Positions 27,922 through 38,600 of a stretch of 64,000 nucleotides of DNA are shown piece by piece (the first letter of the stretch is position 1; the number at the start of each line of letters is the position of its first letter). The notes beneath the pieces were generated by a model. That model was not told the origin of the DNA and did not search any database. It saw nothing but the letters and a program-made list of their open reading frames with translations. The DNA comes from Aliikangiella marina (lineage in GTDB: Bacteria; Pseudomonadota; Gammaproteobacteria; Enterobacterales; Kangiellaceae): contig NZ_VIKR01000003.1 in assembly GCF_007004765.1 (NCBI RefSeq), positions 248,001 to 312,000 on the forward strand, read 5' to 3'. The position numbers and the translations under genes were made by a program.

Positions 27922-29856
27922 TTGAACGATATGACTAAGAATATCTTGCTCTGGTTAGTAATCGGGCTGGTATTAGTTTCTGTTTTTAAGAATTTTGAAG
28001 GCGCGAAAATGCAATCTCAAGAGATTGAGTTTTCCCAGCTAATCAAGGAAATCGAAAATGGGCGAATTGTAGCGTTAGACTCTGGCATTGAGAGTGCTAC
28101 TGCGACTCGTTCAAATGGCGATCAAGTGACTGCGGTGATTCCCCCTGGGGCACATGAGTCGTTGGTTGATGCCGCACTTGAGAAAGGTATCGATTACAAG
28201 GGGCAGCCACCAGAAGGCCAAAGCACTCTATTTGCCATCTTCATCTCATGGTTCCCAATGCTGTTATTGATTGGGGTATGGATTTTCTTTATGCGTCAAA
28301 TGCAAGGTGGCGGTAAAGGCGGTGCCATGAGCTTTGGGAAAAGCAAAGCAAAATTATTGAGTGAAGATCAGATCAAAACCACCTTTGCAGATGTTGCTGG
28401 TTGCGAAGAAGCAAAAGAAGAGGTCTCTGAACTCGTTGAATTCTTGAGAGAACCAAGTAAGTTCCAAAAGCTCGGTGGTAAAATACCGCGAGGCGTATTG
28501 ATGGTTGGTCCTCCTGGAACCGGTAAAACTTTGATCGCCAAAGCAATTTCAGGCGAAGCAAAAGTTCCTTTCTTCACTATTTCGGGATCAGATTTCGTTG
28601 AGATGTTCGTAGGTGTTGGTGCGTCGAGAGTACGTGATATGTTCGCCGAAGCGAAGAAGCAAGCACCGTGTATTATATTTATCGATGAGATCGATGCAGT
28701 TGGTCGTCATCGTGGCGCCGGACTTGGCGGTGGACACGACGAGCGCGAGCAAACGCTTAACCAATTACTTGTCGAAATGGACGGCTTCGATGGTGGTGAA
28801 GGTGTTATCGTTATTGCCGCGACAAACCGGCCTGATGTTCTCGATCCCGCATTATTGCGTCCAGGTCGATTTGACCGCCAAGTGACCGTTGGTTTACCGG
28901 ATATCAAAGGGCGCGAACAAATTCTTAAAGTGCACATGCGTAAAGTGCCATTAGCTGACAATGTTAATCCTAATGCAATCGCTCGCGGTACGCCGGGCTT
29001 CTCAGGCGCAGATTTAGCGAACTTGGTTAACGAGGCGGCCCTGTTTGCTGCGAAGGCAAACAGCAGAACGGTTACTCAAGAATTCTTTGAGAAAGCAAAA
29101 GACAAGATCTTAATGGGAACTGAGCGTCGCTCTATGGTGATGAGTGAGGAAGAAAAGCTCAATACTGCATGGCACGAAGCTGGTCATGCAATTGTGGGTC
29201 GCCTAGTGCCTTCTCATGATCCGGTTTACAAAGTTTCAATCATCCCTCGTGGTCGAGCGCTGGGGGTTACTATGTATTTACCTGAGCAAGATCGATTTAG
29301 CTACAGCAAAGAATATTTGGAAAGCCAGCTATCATCTTTGTATGGCGGTCGAATTGCTGAAGAAATGTTAAACGGTCCTGAAAAAGTTACAACTGGTGCT
29401 TCTAATGATATCCAAAGAGCAACGGATATTGCGCGTAACATGATAACCCAATGGGGATTTTCAGAAAAGCTGGGTCCATTGACCTATGCAGAAGACGAGG
29501 GTGAGGTATTTCTTGGCCGCTCAGTCACTCAGACAAAACATGTCTCTGATGATACTGCGACAGTTATCGATCAGGAAATCAAGGATCTAATCCATAAGAA
29601 CTATCAGCGAGCTGAGAGGTTGCTTAAGGAAAACAAAGATAAACTTGAAAAGATGGCGGACGCATTAATGAAGTATGAAACCATCGATGCGAACCAGATC
29701 GACGATATTATGGAAGGTAAGGATCCTCGTCCACCGGAAGATTGGAACGACGATAACGATACTGGAAAGACTGGCAAGACCGGTGGTGCTGATAAAGTCG
29801 AGACACCGAAAAGCCAGAGCGAAGGGCCTATCGGCGGTCCAGCGGCTCAACCCTAG
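27922..29856 (+). CDS. ftsH: ATP-dependent zinc metalloprotease FtsH
   Basis: FtsH is a membrane-anchored hexameric protease that degrades misfolded membrane proteins and regulators. Two membrane helices are seen (about 5-22 and 100-122). The AAA domain has Walker A GPPGTGKT (about residue 196) and Walker [12 protein letters not shown]; the zinc site is HEAGH (about 418). The 644-residue length matches the family. The TTG at 27922 is the better start: AGAGG stands eight bases upstream, while the ATG at 27931 would be 17 bases away. The last 40 residues are a Gly/Lys-rich, disordered tail. Confidence 0.97.
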   Translation: MNDMTKNILLWLVIGLVLVSVFKNFEGAKMQSQEIEFSQLIKEIENGRIVALDSGIESATATRSNGDQVTAVIPPGAHESLVDAALEKGIDYKGQPPEGQSTLFAIFISWFPMLLLIGVWIFFMRQMQGGGKGGAMSFGKSKAKLLSEDQIKTTFADVAGCEEAKEEVSELVEFLREPSKFQKLGGKIPRGVLMVGPPGTGKTLIAKAISGEAKVPFFTISGSDFVEMFVGVGASRVRDMFAEAKKQAPCIIFIDEIDAVGRHRGAGLGGGHDEREQTLNQLLVEMDGFDGGEGVIVIAATNRPDVLDPALLRPGRFDRQVTVGLPDIKGREQILKVHMRKVPLADNVNPNAIARGTPGFSGADLANLVNEAALFAAKANSRTVTQEFFEKAKDKILMGTERRSMVMSEEEKLNTAWHEAGHAIVGRLVPSHDPVYKVSIIPRGRALGVTMYLPEQDRFSYSKEYLESQLSSLYGGRIAEEMLNGPEKVTTGASNDIQRATDIARNMITQWGFSEKLGPLTYAEDEGEVFLGRSVTQTKHVSDDTATVIDQEIKDLIHKNYQRAERLLKENKDKLEKMADALMKYETIDANQIDDIMEGKDPRPPEDWNDDNDTGKTGKTGGADKVETPKSQSEGPIGGPAAQP

Positions 29857-29875
29857 TCAGTTTTAGAACTTTAAT

Positions 29876-29913
29876 AAAACGCAGGGCATCATTTAGATGC
29901 CCTGTTCGTTTTT
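29876..29913 (+). terminator. Rho-independent terminator of ftsH
   Basis: CAGGGCATC and GATGCCCTG form a 9-bp stem around a five-base loop, followed by TTCGTTTTT, about 25 bases past the stop codon. Confidence 0.88.
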
Positions 29914-29936
29914 GGGATATAAATTTAGGCAATCAA

Positions 29937-30572
29937 ATGAAACTAGATGACGTACGGCGAGAATATCTAAAAGATGGGCTTCGTCGCAGCCAGCTTGATG
30001 ATGATCCGATTACTCAACTTGAAGCATGGCTTAATCAGGCTAGCCAAGTTGAGTTAGTTGATGCGACTGCTATGACTTTAGCCACTGTTGATACCGAAGG
30101 GCAGCCCAGCCAACGAGTTGTTTTATTAAAGCAGCTAGACCAAGATGGATTAGTTTTTTATACCAATCTTAACAGCGCGAAAGCCATGGATATAAAACAT
30201 AACGAGAAAGTTAGTACTCACTTTGCTTGGCTTCCCTTGGAGCGACAAGTAAAAATTAAGGGCGTGGCTAAAAAATTGAGTACTACTGAAGCGTTTAAAT
30301 ATTTTGTCTCTCGACCAAGAGATAGCCAACTTGCCGCTTGGGCTTCCAATCAAAGCCAGCCGATTTCTTCTCGTCAAATGCTAATGACGACTTTCGAAAA
30401 AATGAAGCAAAAGTTTTCTGATGGTGAAATTCCTCTACCGGATTTTTGGGGAGGTTATCGAATCAAACCAACCGCCTTTGAATTCTGGCAAGGTGGCGGG
30501 GCTCGTTTACACGATCGCTTTGTTTATACGCCCTCTGAAATGGGCTGGGATATTAAGCGTTTGGCGCCTTAA
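29937..30572 (+). CDS. pdxH: Pyridoxamine/pyridoxine 5'-phosphate oxidase
   Basis: The enzyme makes pyridoxal 5'-phosphate with FMN and oxygen. The family N-terminus (VRREYLKDGLRRSQLDDDPI), the FMN-binding segment QRVVLLKQLDQDGLVFYTN and the signature WGGYRIKPTAFEFWQGG near the C-terminus are present. Length (211) is standard. It stands alone between a terminator and the convergent hslU gene. Its product is the cofactor of the Kbl and kynureninase enzymes found further along the window. Confidence 0.96.
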   Translation: MKLDDVRREYLKDGLRRSQLDDDPITQLEAWLNQASQVELVDATAMTLATVDTEGQPSQRVVLLKQLDQDGLVFYTNLNSAKAMDIKHNEKVSTHFAWLPLERQVKIKGVAKKLSTTEAFKYFVSRPRDSQLAAWASNQSQPISSRQMLMTTFEKMKQKFSDGEIPLPDFWGGYRIKPTAFEFWQGGGARLHDRFVYTPSEMGWDIKRLAP

Positions 30573-30607
30573 AAAGAATCTTGCAGTCAAGGCGATGTTT
30601 ACTAAAG

Positions 30608-30632
30608 AAAGGCGCTATAAGCGCCTTTTTTA
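30608..30632. terminator. Bidirectional terminator between pdxH and hslU
   Basis: AAGGCGCT and AGCGCCTT form a tight stem around a three-base loop with a T-run on the plus strand and a weaker CTTTCTTT on the minus strand. Confidence 0.8.
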
Positions 30633-30657
30633 ATGGGTTGGTAGTTAAAACCAAAGG

Positions 30658-31983
30658 TTAAAGAATAAAGCGAGTTAAGTCTTCATCTTCTGCTAGCTCA
30701 CCCAGTTGGTTTTTGACATAGTCGGCATCTACCACTAGTTTTTCATCTGAATCGGATGCCGTGAAGGAAATTTCTTCAAGTAGCTTTTCCATGACAGTAT
30801 GGAGTCGTCTCGCGCCGATATTTTCAGTGGTTTCGTTAACCTGCCAGGCAACCTCTGCAATTTTTAGAATGCCATCTTCGGTAAACTCGATGTCGCGATT
30901 TTCAGTTTGCATAAGCGCAATATACTGCTTGGTCAATGCGCCATCAGGTTCTGTGAGGATTCGTTTGAAATCATCGGCACTCAGTGAACTAAGCTCGACC
31001 CGGATTGGCAATCGGCCTTGAAGCTCGGGAATTAGATCAGAGGGTTTTGATAAGTGAAACGCGCCTGAGGCAATAAACAGGATATGGTCAGTTTTGATCA
31101 TCCCATATTTAGTCGATACAGTGCATCCTTCAACCAGAGGCAGCAAATCGCGTTGTACACCTTCACGGGAAACCTCACCGCTTGAACCGCGATCGCCTTT
31201 TGCAACTTTGTCGATTTCATCAAGAAATACAATACCATTATTTTCCACCGCTTCAGCTGCGCGGTTTTTAAGATCGTCTTGATTAATGAGTTTTTCAGAC
31301 TCTTCTTCAATTAATAACTTAAAAGCGTTTTTAATCTTTAACTTGCGTTTTTTCTTTTTGCTTGGCGCGTTATGCTGAAACATATCTTGAAGCTGGCTTG
31401 TCATTTCTTCCATGCCGGGGGGCGCCATAATCTCGATGCCAACAGAGGGGCCAGAGATATCAATTTCGATTTCTTGATCGTCGATGGTGCCTTCGCGCAA
31501 TTTCTTGCGAAACATTTGACGGGCAGCCGAGTTGTCAGCTTCTTGAGGTTCATTCTCAAAACCACGCGCGGGAGGCAGTAACGCATCTAAAATTCGTTCT
31601 TCTGCGGCTTCTTCAGCGCGCATTTGGACTTTGTGATATTCCTGTTCGCGGAGCATTTTGTAAGCAGCATCGACCAAGTCTCTAATGATAGAGTCAACAT
31701 CTCTACCGACATAGCCTACTTCAGTAAACTTTGTAGCCTCGATTTTAATGAAAGGCGCATTCGCGAGTTTAGCTAAACGTCTCGCGATTTCTGTTTTACC
31801 GACGCCTGTCGGACCAATCATTAAAATATTTTTAGGCGTAATTTCGTTACGCAAGTTGTCATCAACCTGCATGCGTCGCCAGCGATTCCTTAGTGCGATA
31901 GCGACAGATTTTTTGGCTGAGTCTTGACCAATAATGTGTTTATCAAGCTCGTGAACGATTTCTCTAGGTGTCATTTGCGACAT
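30658..31983 (-). CDS. hslU: ATP-dependent protease ATPase subunit HslU
   Basis: HslU unfolds proteins and feeds them into the HslV peptidase. The 441-residue sequence has the family start [20 protein letters not shown], Walker [13 protein letters not shown], Walker [13 protein letters not shown], the variable intermediate domain (about 110-240), sensor residues in [11 protein letters not shown] and the C-terminal RFIL tail that inserts into HslV. It follows hslV after 26 bases, in the standard order. Confidence 0.97.
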   Translation of the reverse strand: MSQMTPREIVHELDKHIIGQDSAKKSVAIALRNRWRRMQVDDNLRNEITPKNILMIGPTGVGKTEIARRLAKLANAPFIKIEATKFTEVGYVGRDVDSIIRDLVDAAYKMLREQEYHKVQMRAEEAAEERILDALLPPARGFENEPQEADNSAARQMFRKKLREGTIDDQEIEIDISGPSVGIEIMAPPGMEEMTSQLQDMFQHNAPSKKKKRKLKIKNAFKLLIEEESEKLINQDDLKNRAAEAVENNGIVFLDEIDKVAKGDRGSSGEVSREGVQRDLLPLVEGCTVSTKYGMIKTDHILFIASGAFHLSKPSDLIPELQGRLPIRVELSSLSADDFKRILTEPDGALTKQYIALMQTENRDIEFTEDGILKIAEVAWQVNETTENIGARRLHTVMEKLLEEISFTASDSDEKLVVDADYVKNQLGELAEDEDLTRFIL

Positions 31984-32009
31984 AAACTTTTTCCGGTGGT
32001 TAATCTATA

Positions 32010-32552
32010 TTACTCGCAGTCGAGTTCTTCAATGGTGTTGTTGTGATTGGTATATACACAGATATCACCTGCGATTTTTAATCCTGATTGGACGATTTCT
32101 TTGGCGCTCATGTCAGTATTATCAAGCAGTGCTCGCGCTGCTGACTGTGCAAAAGGACCGCCAGAACCGATGGCCATTAGGCTATCTTCGGGCTCGATGA
32201 CATCTCCATTCCCGGTAATAATGAGCGAGTGCTCTTTATCTGCTACGGCTAGCAATGCTTCTAAGCGTCTCAGCATGCGATCCGTTCGCCAGTCTTTAGC
32301 AAGCTCGACGGCGGCACGCATTAATTTTCCTTGGTGCTTTTCTAATTTGGCTTCGAAGCGCTCAAACAAAGTAAATGCGTCTGCGGTACCGCCTGCGAAA
32401 CCAGCTAAGACTTTGCCTTTATACAATCGACGAACTTTACGCGCATTTCCTTTCATCACGGTATTGCCCAAGGATACCTGGCCATCGCCGCCAATGACGA
32501 CTTTACCGTTGCGTCGCACGGAGAGTATGGTGGTGCCACGATACTGTTCCAA
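32010..32552 (-). CDS. hslV: ATP-dependent protease peptidase subunit HslV
   Basis: HslV is the threonine peptidase of the HslUV complex; the mature enzyme begins at the Thr of [20 protein letters not shown] place the start at the TTG at 32552, giving [14 protein letters not shown], a short propeptide like that of several other gammaproteobacteria; GGAG lies eight bases upstream. The ATG at 32621 would add 23 polar residues unknown in the family and has no better signal. Catalytic Thr, GDGQV and the [20 protein letters not shown] segment are conserved. It is co-transcribed with the SPOR gene upstream and hslU downstream. Confidence 0.95.
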   Translation of the reverse strand: MEQYRGTTILSVRRNGKVVIGGDGQVSLGNTVMKGNARKVRRLYKGKVLAGFAGGTADAFTLFERFEAKLEKHQGKLMRAAVELAKDWRTDRMLRRLEALLAVADKEHSLIITGNGDVIEPEDSLMAIGSGGPFAQSAARALLDNTDMSAKEIVQSGLKIAGDICVYTNHNNTIEELDCE

Positions 32553-32679
32553 TTGGTTTTCTCCATTTTGGTTTTTTTCAAAGTTATCGAAGCTATTTGG
32601 GTATGAAACAGCATTTTTCAAGGCAAATACGCTGAAAAATCCCGCTTATTTGCCGCGACTTTGGTGGCGAGAATTCGTG

Positions 32680-33285
32680 CTAATCTTTTTTGAGATGTTG
32701 ATTGATTTTACAGTCATGAATCCCGTTATCTTGAAGACGATGTCGAATTCTTTCCGCGGCTCTTTTACTGTTGAAAGGTCCGAGTTGAACGCGATACCAA
32801 GTAGTACCTTGGTATTGGACTTGTGATATTTCAGAGCTACTGCCACTCATAGCTATCATGGCTTTTAGCTCGTCTGCTCGGCTCGGCTCGCGGAAAGAAC
32901 CGCAAGGCATGGTGTAAAAAAACTTTTTGTAGTGATCAGGAAGCTTTAAGTCTTCTTTGGGAATTTCGACTTTCTTATTGGTTAAGTCCTTATGGACTTC
33001 ATAAAATGGCACTTCGTCGACTTCATCAACACCGGAGTTGTTAATGGATTTGTTCGTCGAATTTGTAGACTTACTGGCACTTGATTGTTGTGGTTTGGGG
33101 CTGACAATCGAAGATTGGCTTTTTGGGTTAAACCATTTTATATAAATCAACGCGCCAGCTAATCCGAGCACTGCCGCCACGGTAATCAACCACAAACCGA
33201 GTGGTACGGTTGCTTGCTTCTTACCGCGGCTTGCACCACGTTTCTTTTTCTTTGGGGCGCTTTTTTTGGCGTAATCTCGTGGCAT
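32680..33285 (-). CDS. SPOR-domain cell-division protein (FtsN-like)
   Basis: The 201-residue protein has a Lys-rich cytoplasmic head, one membrane helix (about 28-48), a Ser/Asn-rich periplasmic linker and a C-terminal SPOR domain of about 75 residues (MPCGSFREPSRADELKAMIA ... WYRVQLGPFNSKRAAERIR). SPOR domains bind glycan strands stripped of stem peptides at the division site. The position between argS and hslV is the usual place of ftsN in gammaproteobacteria, so it is probably the FtsN counterpart, although it is shorter than the E. coli protein (319 residues). Confidence 0.85.
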   Translation of the reverse strand: MPRDYAKKSAPKKKKRGASRGKKQATVPLGLWLITVAAVLGLAGALIYIKWFNPKSQSSIVSPKPQQSSASKSTNSTNKSINNSGVDEVDEVPFYEVHKDLTNKKVEIPKEDLKLPDHYKKFFYTMPCGSFREPSRADELKAMIAMSGSSSEISQVQYQGTTWYRVQLGPFNSKRAAERIRHRLQDNGIHDCKINQHLKKD

Positions 33286-33317
33286 ATAAAACTAAATGAC
33301 CTTAATTAACTGCTGGC

Positions 33318-35021
33318 TCACATTGATTCTGGTGCGCTAACACCGAGTAATTCCAACCCATTCACAAAAACTTGTCTTACTGCATCGATTAAAGTCAAAC
33401 GAGCTTGAGACATTTCCGCATCGGCGACAATCCACCTAGCAGACTCATCATTTTGGCCAATCTGATAGTAACCATGTAGTTCTGCAGCTAGCTCTCGGAG
33501 ATAGTGAGCGATTACATGCGGCTCTAAATTGGCCGCTGCCACTTTGACTAAATCTGGAAATTGACTCATTTTATCCATGAGCCCGGTTTCTTCTTCTAGG
33601 GTTAATTTGTCTAAATGTTTGAGCCCCAAAGCTTGGTCAAATGGTTTGCCCAATTCAGCAGCTTTTCTAAACGCAGAACAAATTCTCGCATGGGCGTACT
33701 GTATGTAATACACCGGGTTTTCATTAGTTTGTGACGCAGCAAGTTCTAAATCGAAAGTCATTTGTGAGTTAGAACGACGCGCAGCGAGGAAGTATCGGGT
33801 GGCATCTTTACCGACTTCGTCAATAATGTCGCGAAGCGTAAGATAACCGCCTTGACGTTTTCCTAACTTAACCTCTTTATCGCCACGCATAACAGTAACC
33901 ATTTGATGCAAAACGACTTCTGGCCAGCCTTTTGGTATGCCAATATCGAGCGCTTGTAAACCGGCTCTGACCCTATCGACGGTGCTGTGATGGTCTGCCC
34001 CAAACTCGTTGACGACTCGGCCAAATCCGCGGTTCCATTTGGTCACATGGTAAGCGACATCCGGAAGGAAGTAGGTATAGCCACCGTCGGTTTTGCGCAT
34101 CACTCGATCTTTATCGTCACCGTAGTCAGTGGTTTTAAGCCATAGGGCACCTTCTTTTTCGTAGGTGTGACCGGCTTTGACGAGCGCATCAACTGTTTTC
34201 TCAATATCGCCATTTTCGTACAAAGATGACTCTAGGAAGTAGACATCAAAGTCGACTTCAAAAGCTTTCAAATCAAGATCTTGCTCTCGACGTAAGTAAG
34301 CGACCGCAAACTCTCTAATTGCCTGTAAATCGTCCGCGTCACCTTTCGCAGTGACATGTTTGTCTGCAGCATCAACGGTTTTCTTTGCCAAGTAGTCATT
34401 GGCAACATCTTGAATATAATCGCCTTGATACCAGTCGTCTTGCCAATCATCTGAGTCAGGTCCAAACCCCTTGCAACGTGCTTGAACTGAATTGGCCAAG
34501 TTATTGATCTGTTGGCCGGCGTCGTTGTAGTAAAACTCTTTAGATACTTGCCAACCGGTCGCATCGAGCAACCTTGAGAGGCAATCACCAACAACTGCGC
34601 CTCGTCCATGGCCAATGTGCAGTGGACCAGTTGGGTTGGCTGAGACGAACTCAACTTGAACCGATTTACCTTCGCCAACATTCGAGTGTCCAAATTGGCC
34701 TTTCTGTTCGATTACTTGGTTAATAATTTGGGTCGCAGCGGCTTGGCTGAGGAAAAAGTTGATGAAACCGGGTCCAGCAATTTCCATTTTATCGATTTCT
34801 GCGCGTTCGCCGAGTAGATCGACGATGAGTTGAGCAACTTCGCGAGGCGGTTTTCCAGCGGGTTTAGCCAACATCAAAGCAGCATTGGTGGCAAAGTCGC
34901 CATGGGCTTTTTCTTTGGTGTGAGTGACATTAGCTTTAGCGGCAAAAGCGTCAGGGATGACACCTTGTGATTTGAGTTGATTGATTGCTTGTTCAAGCCA
35001 AGCTTCAACTACTGCTTTCAT
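33318..35021 (-). CDS. argS: Arginyl-tRNA synthetase
   Basis: The enzyme charges tRNA-Arg. The class I HIGH motif is in SANPTGPLHIGHGRGAVVGD, and the KMSKS-equivalent loop is KLGKRQGGYLTLRDII. The N-terminal tRNA-binding domain (HTKEKAHGDFATNAALMLAK) and the C-terminal anticodon domain with the LRELAAELHGYY segment are complete. I chose the ATG at 35021 (MKAVVEAWLEQAI) over an upstream TTG (35045) because it matches family starts and has AAGG about 11 bases before it. The gene heads the argS-SPOR-hslV-hslU group. Confidence 0.96.
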   Translation of the reverse strand: MKAVVEAWLEQAINQLKSQGVIPDAFAAKANVTHTKEKAHGDFATNAALMLAKPAGKPPREVAQLIVDLLGERAEIDKMEIAGPGFINFFLSQAAATQIINQVIEQKGQFGHSNVGEGKSVQVEFVSANPTGPLHIGHGRGAVVGDCLSRLLDATGWQVSKEFYYNDAGQQINNLANSVQARCKGFGPDSDDWQDDWYQGDYIQDVANDYLAKKTVDAADKHVTAKGDADDLQAIREFAVAYLRREQDLDLKAFEVDFDVYFLESSLYENGDIEKTVDALVKAGHTYEKEGALWLKTTDYGDDKDRVMRKTDGGYTYFLPDVAYHVTKWNRGFGRVVNEFGADHHSTVDRVRAGLQALDIGIPKGWPEVVLHQMVTVMRGDKEVKLGKRQGGYLTLRDIIDEVGKDATRYFLAARRSNSQMTFDLELAASQTNENPVYYIQYAHARICSAFRKAAELGKPFDQALGLKHLDKLTLEEETGLMDKMSQFPDLVKVAAANLEPHVIAHYLRELAAELHGYYQIGQNDESARWIVADAEMSQARLTLIDAVRQVFVNGLELLGVSAPESM

Positions 35022-35141
35022 TGGACTAGATACCTTAAAAATCAAACTGTTACAGATAAAAGTTAATTTAAATTCTTTTTTCTGTATATTAGCTGGGTAT
35101 TATGCAAAAAAAGCAGTAGTTTGGCTATGTAAATCTAGTTT

Positions 35142-35381
35142 TTAGCCTAAATTAGCGACATATTCTTGAAGATCGTCGAAACCACCGATGTGTTTGTTGC
35201 CATGGAACACTTGCGGCACAGTGTGAACCGGCTTGCCAGCTGATTTTGCGAGGTCTTCTTTGGAAATACCTTCTTCCCAAATATCGACATATTTGTAGTC
35301 GAAATTTTTCATTTCGCACAAACGTTTTGCATTAACGCAAAATCCGCAGCCAGGACGGCCAAAAATTGTAAATCTTTCCAT
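35142..35381 (-). CDS. Glutaredoxin (GrxA-type)
   Basis: The 79-residue protein is a single thioredoxin fold with the redox motif CGFC (GRPGCGFCVNAKRLCE), the cis-Pro loop HTVPQVFHG and the GGFDDLQ glutathione-binding end. It would reduce protein disulfides using glutathione. GGAG stands just before the ATG. It lies upstream of argS on the same strand with a 120-base gap. Confidence 0.92.
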   Translation of the reverse strand: MERFTIFGRPGCGFCVNAKRLCEMKNFDYKYVDIWEEGISKEDLAKSAGKPVHTVPQVFHGNKHIGGFDDLQEYVANLG

Positions 35382-35689
35382 CGGTCACTCCAAAAAATAC
35401 TCTGTTGCTTAAAGACTTGTCAGCGAGTTAAACGTTACGGATTGCGCTGATTGCCTTGTATTGGATATTTTGCGGGGACTGAGATAATTAGTCTAATTCA
35501 ATCAACCTATGTTTTTGATAGATTTAATTTAAGTAACGCGAAAATGTAATTGAAAATTCTCATTTACAACTTAATAAAATTTTGAGATATTTCGTGTAAA
35601 TCTTTGAGAAATAAGCAAAGATTAACGATTCTGAGCTATAATTTACGTTCGTCCTCGATAATAAGAATAATTAAATCCACCGAGAAAGT
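35382..35689. other. 308-base AT-rich divergent promoter region
   Basis: This region separates the glutaredoxin gene (leftward) from the GGDEF-EAL sensor gene (rightward). It is very AT-rich in its right half and has no open frame. Apart from a TATAAT at 35637-35642 I see no repeat, hairpin or RNA gene. Confidence 0.5.
35637..35642 (+). promoter_or_regulatory. Candidate -10 element for the GGDEF-EAL sensor gene
   Basis: A perfect TATAAT lies 48 bases before the start codon at 35690. The -35 position (AGCAAA at a 17-base distance) is poor, so activation by a regulator would be expected if this is the promoter. Confidence 0.4.
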
Positions 35690-38600
35690 ATGGTTAACAT
35701 GGCATTCGCTAAAAAACTCTCAACAGGTCTCTTGCTAATTCTAGCAATGCTGGCTGGTGGGGTTTTAGGTGAGCCGCTAATCAAATTCAAAACTATCAGT
35801 AAAACAGAAGGTCTTGCTTCGACCGTTGTTTATGACATAGCACAAGACAAAGACGGCTTTATGTGGTTTGCCACAGAGGATGGTCTCCAAAGATATGATG
35901 GGTTGGAATTTGTCACTTATCGATATAATAGATTAGACAGCGCTTCTTTAAGTAATAATCACGTTAGAGTGCTTCTTATTGATAAGGCCGGTTTATTGTG
36001 GGTAGGCACAAATGACGGATTAAACCTTTACAACAAAAAACACGACAACTTTATTCGCTTTAGTGAAGATTCTCCTGCAGAAAGACAGATTAATTCTGGA
36101 CAAATTCGTTCACTTTATCAAACCAGCGACGGAAAAATTTGGATTGGAACCTCTGCTGGGTTGAATATCTATGACAAGCAGAAAAAATATATAGAACAGC
36201 ACAGTCATTCTAAGGTTCGAGCAATTCTGGAAGATGAGCGAAAGCAGATTTGGATTGGTAGTTTGTATGATGGTTTTCACCAGTTTGATCGTCGAACGAA
36301 GAAGTTTAAGAGAGTAAACTTATTTTCAGATATAGTTAATACTAAGGCACAAAGTCCTAAAAATTTTAGTGTTGTCGATATTTACAGAGACAACTTCGGT
36401 AGAGTTTTTGTTGCAACTTGGGGTGACGGGTTGTTTATTCTCAAAAGAGACTCTAATCGATTAGATCCAGTTCCTTTTGAGCTACCGAGTAAAAAGGTTA
36501 GAACAGTTTTACAAGATAAAAATGGCTATTTTTGGTTTGGTACCAATCAGGGGCTGTATGTTGTTGAACCAAGCGAAAGTAAGGCTCAACTTATTGAAGC
36601 GTTCGATAGAAACGACGCGTCTCTCCCAGTCGATAATGTATTCAAAATTTTTCAATCAAACGATGATACGCTTTGGTTTGGTACTTATGGAGGTGGGGTC
36701 AGTCGTCACTTTCCTAATAGTCGAAATTTTGAAACCTATGGTATTCATCCTAATTCAAGCGACGGACTTATTGATCCGGTTGTTTACTCGATAAATGAAA
36801 ACGCTGAGGGTGACATCTGGATTGGAACTGAAACTGGAAAGGTGTCAAAATTTGATCCAGAGTCTAAAACTTTTACACATTACGAATTTAAAATTGAGGG
36901 TATAGAAAATAAGGACTACATCAATGATATCGTTCACCTAAACGAACAGTACCTTTTAATTGGTACCTCTCTTAATCTAACCTTATACGATCATATTAAT
37001 CAAACTTCTTACCTTTATACGGAGAGTGACAATGCACTTTTTTCAAACGAAATGGCTGTGCGTTTTATTTATCATGACTCCAAAAATCGAATATGGATCG
37101 GTGTTGATAACAAAGGTGTAAAGGCGTTCTATTTTCAGGATAATAAACTTCAAGCGCTTGAAGAAAGCTATATCAACCTTAAGCATCCTAAATCGATGGT
37201 TGAAACTGGGACAGGCAGTATTTTAATCGCGGATATGCATGACGGAGTTTATAAATTAAATACTGATGGTGAGCCTGATCGTTATCAATATTCATTGATT
37301 GAAAATACCAAAAACTTAAATATTGTTAGTGTTAATGAAGATTGGAAACAGAATATTTGGATATCTACGTCATCAAATGGGATAAGGATATTAGGCAAGA
37401 AAGGAAACATTGTAGAGCTGGATGAATCTAATAAGCTCCCCAATAATACCGTTTATTCAGTTGTCCCAGATATCACATCACAGCAAATTTGGGCTAGTAC
37501 CAATGTTGGGCTAATCGCTATTGATTCAGCTACTTTAGACGTCAGTGTTTATGATTCATCGGATGGACTTCAAGGAGATGAGTTTAATAAACCCGGTATT
37601 TTGAGTAAAAGCGGTTATTTATATTTTGGTGGAGTTAGCGGGTTTAATAGGTTTTATCCCAATATTATCGAAAAGAAGCTCTATGTTGCTAAACCTAGAA
37701 TAACTAATATTAGCATCGCGAATAAACCACTTAATTTGGGTAAGAAAAATAAAGCTGCTAATGATTGGGATAACCAAAAGCTAGTCGAATTGAGCTATAA
37801 ACAAACGCCACTGACAATTCACTATACTAGTCCTCAATTTATTAAGCCAAAAGCGCTTGAGTTCAAGCATCGCCTAATAGGGCTGAGTGAAGAGTGGGTA
37901 ATGTCAAATTCAAATATTCGACAAGCAACTTTTACGAACCTAGATCCTGGGGAATACACTTTTCAGTTGAAGGTTAGAGAGGCTGGAGGCACTTGGATCG
38001 ATGCGTCTGATAATTTTAAAATCAATATTTTGCCGCCTTGGTGGTTAAATGCAACAGCTAAGTCACTCTATCTATTTTTAACCATTTTGTTCGTCTCTTT
38101 CGTTTCGATCGTTTTATACAAGAAACGAAAAAAGGAAATCAATATCCAAATTGCCATAAAAGAAAATGAAGAACGTTTAAAGCTAAGTCTTTGGGGATCT
38201 GGACATGAGTTTTGGGATTGGAATATAGAGACCGGTGAAATGTCTCGATCGAATGAATTTAAGAAGATTCAAATTGATTGTCCCAAGCTATCTAAAAATC
38301 TAAATGAACTTGCTAGTTATATTCATCCTAGTGATTTGCAAATGGTGAAAGAAAAACTGAGTAACCACATTGCAGGTAATATTAATTACTTTGATATCAG
38401 TTATCGAATCCTCGACTCAGACAATGGTTGGCGTTGGATTCAAGATCGCGGCAAAGTGGTAGCGTTCGACTCTCAAGGAAACGCGCTGCGGATGTCAGGA
38501 ACTCAGCGAGATATCACCGATATAAGAGAAAAAGAAGCTCAGTTTGAAATGTTAGGGCAAGCATTCAAGAGTACATCGGACGGTGTTTGGATCAGAGACC

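Noticed and set aside
32047-32826. 259-codon plus-strand frame opposite hslV and the SPOR gene
   Set aside because: It is antisense to two well-supported genes and its product has no recognisable domain.
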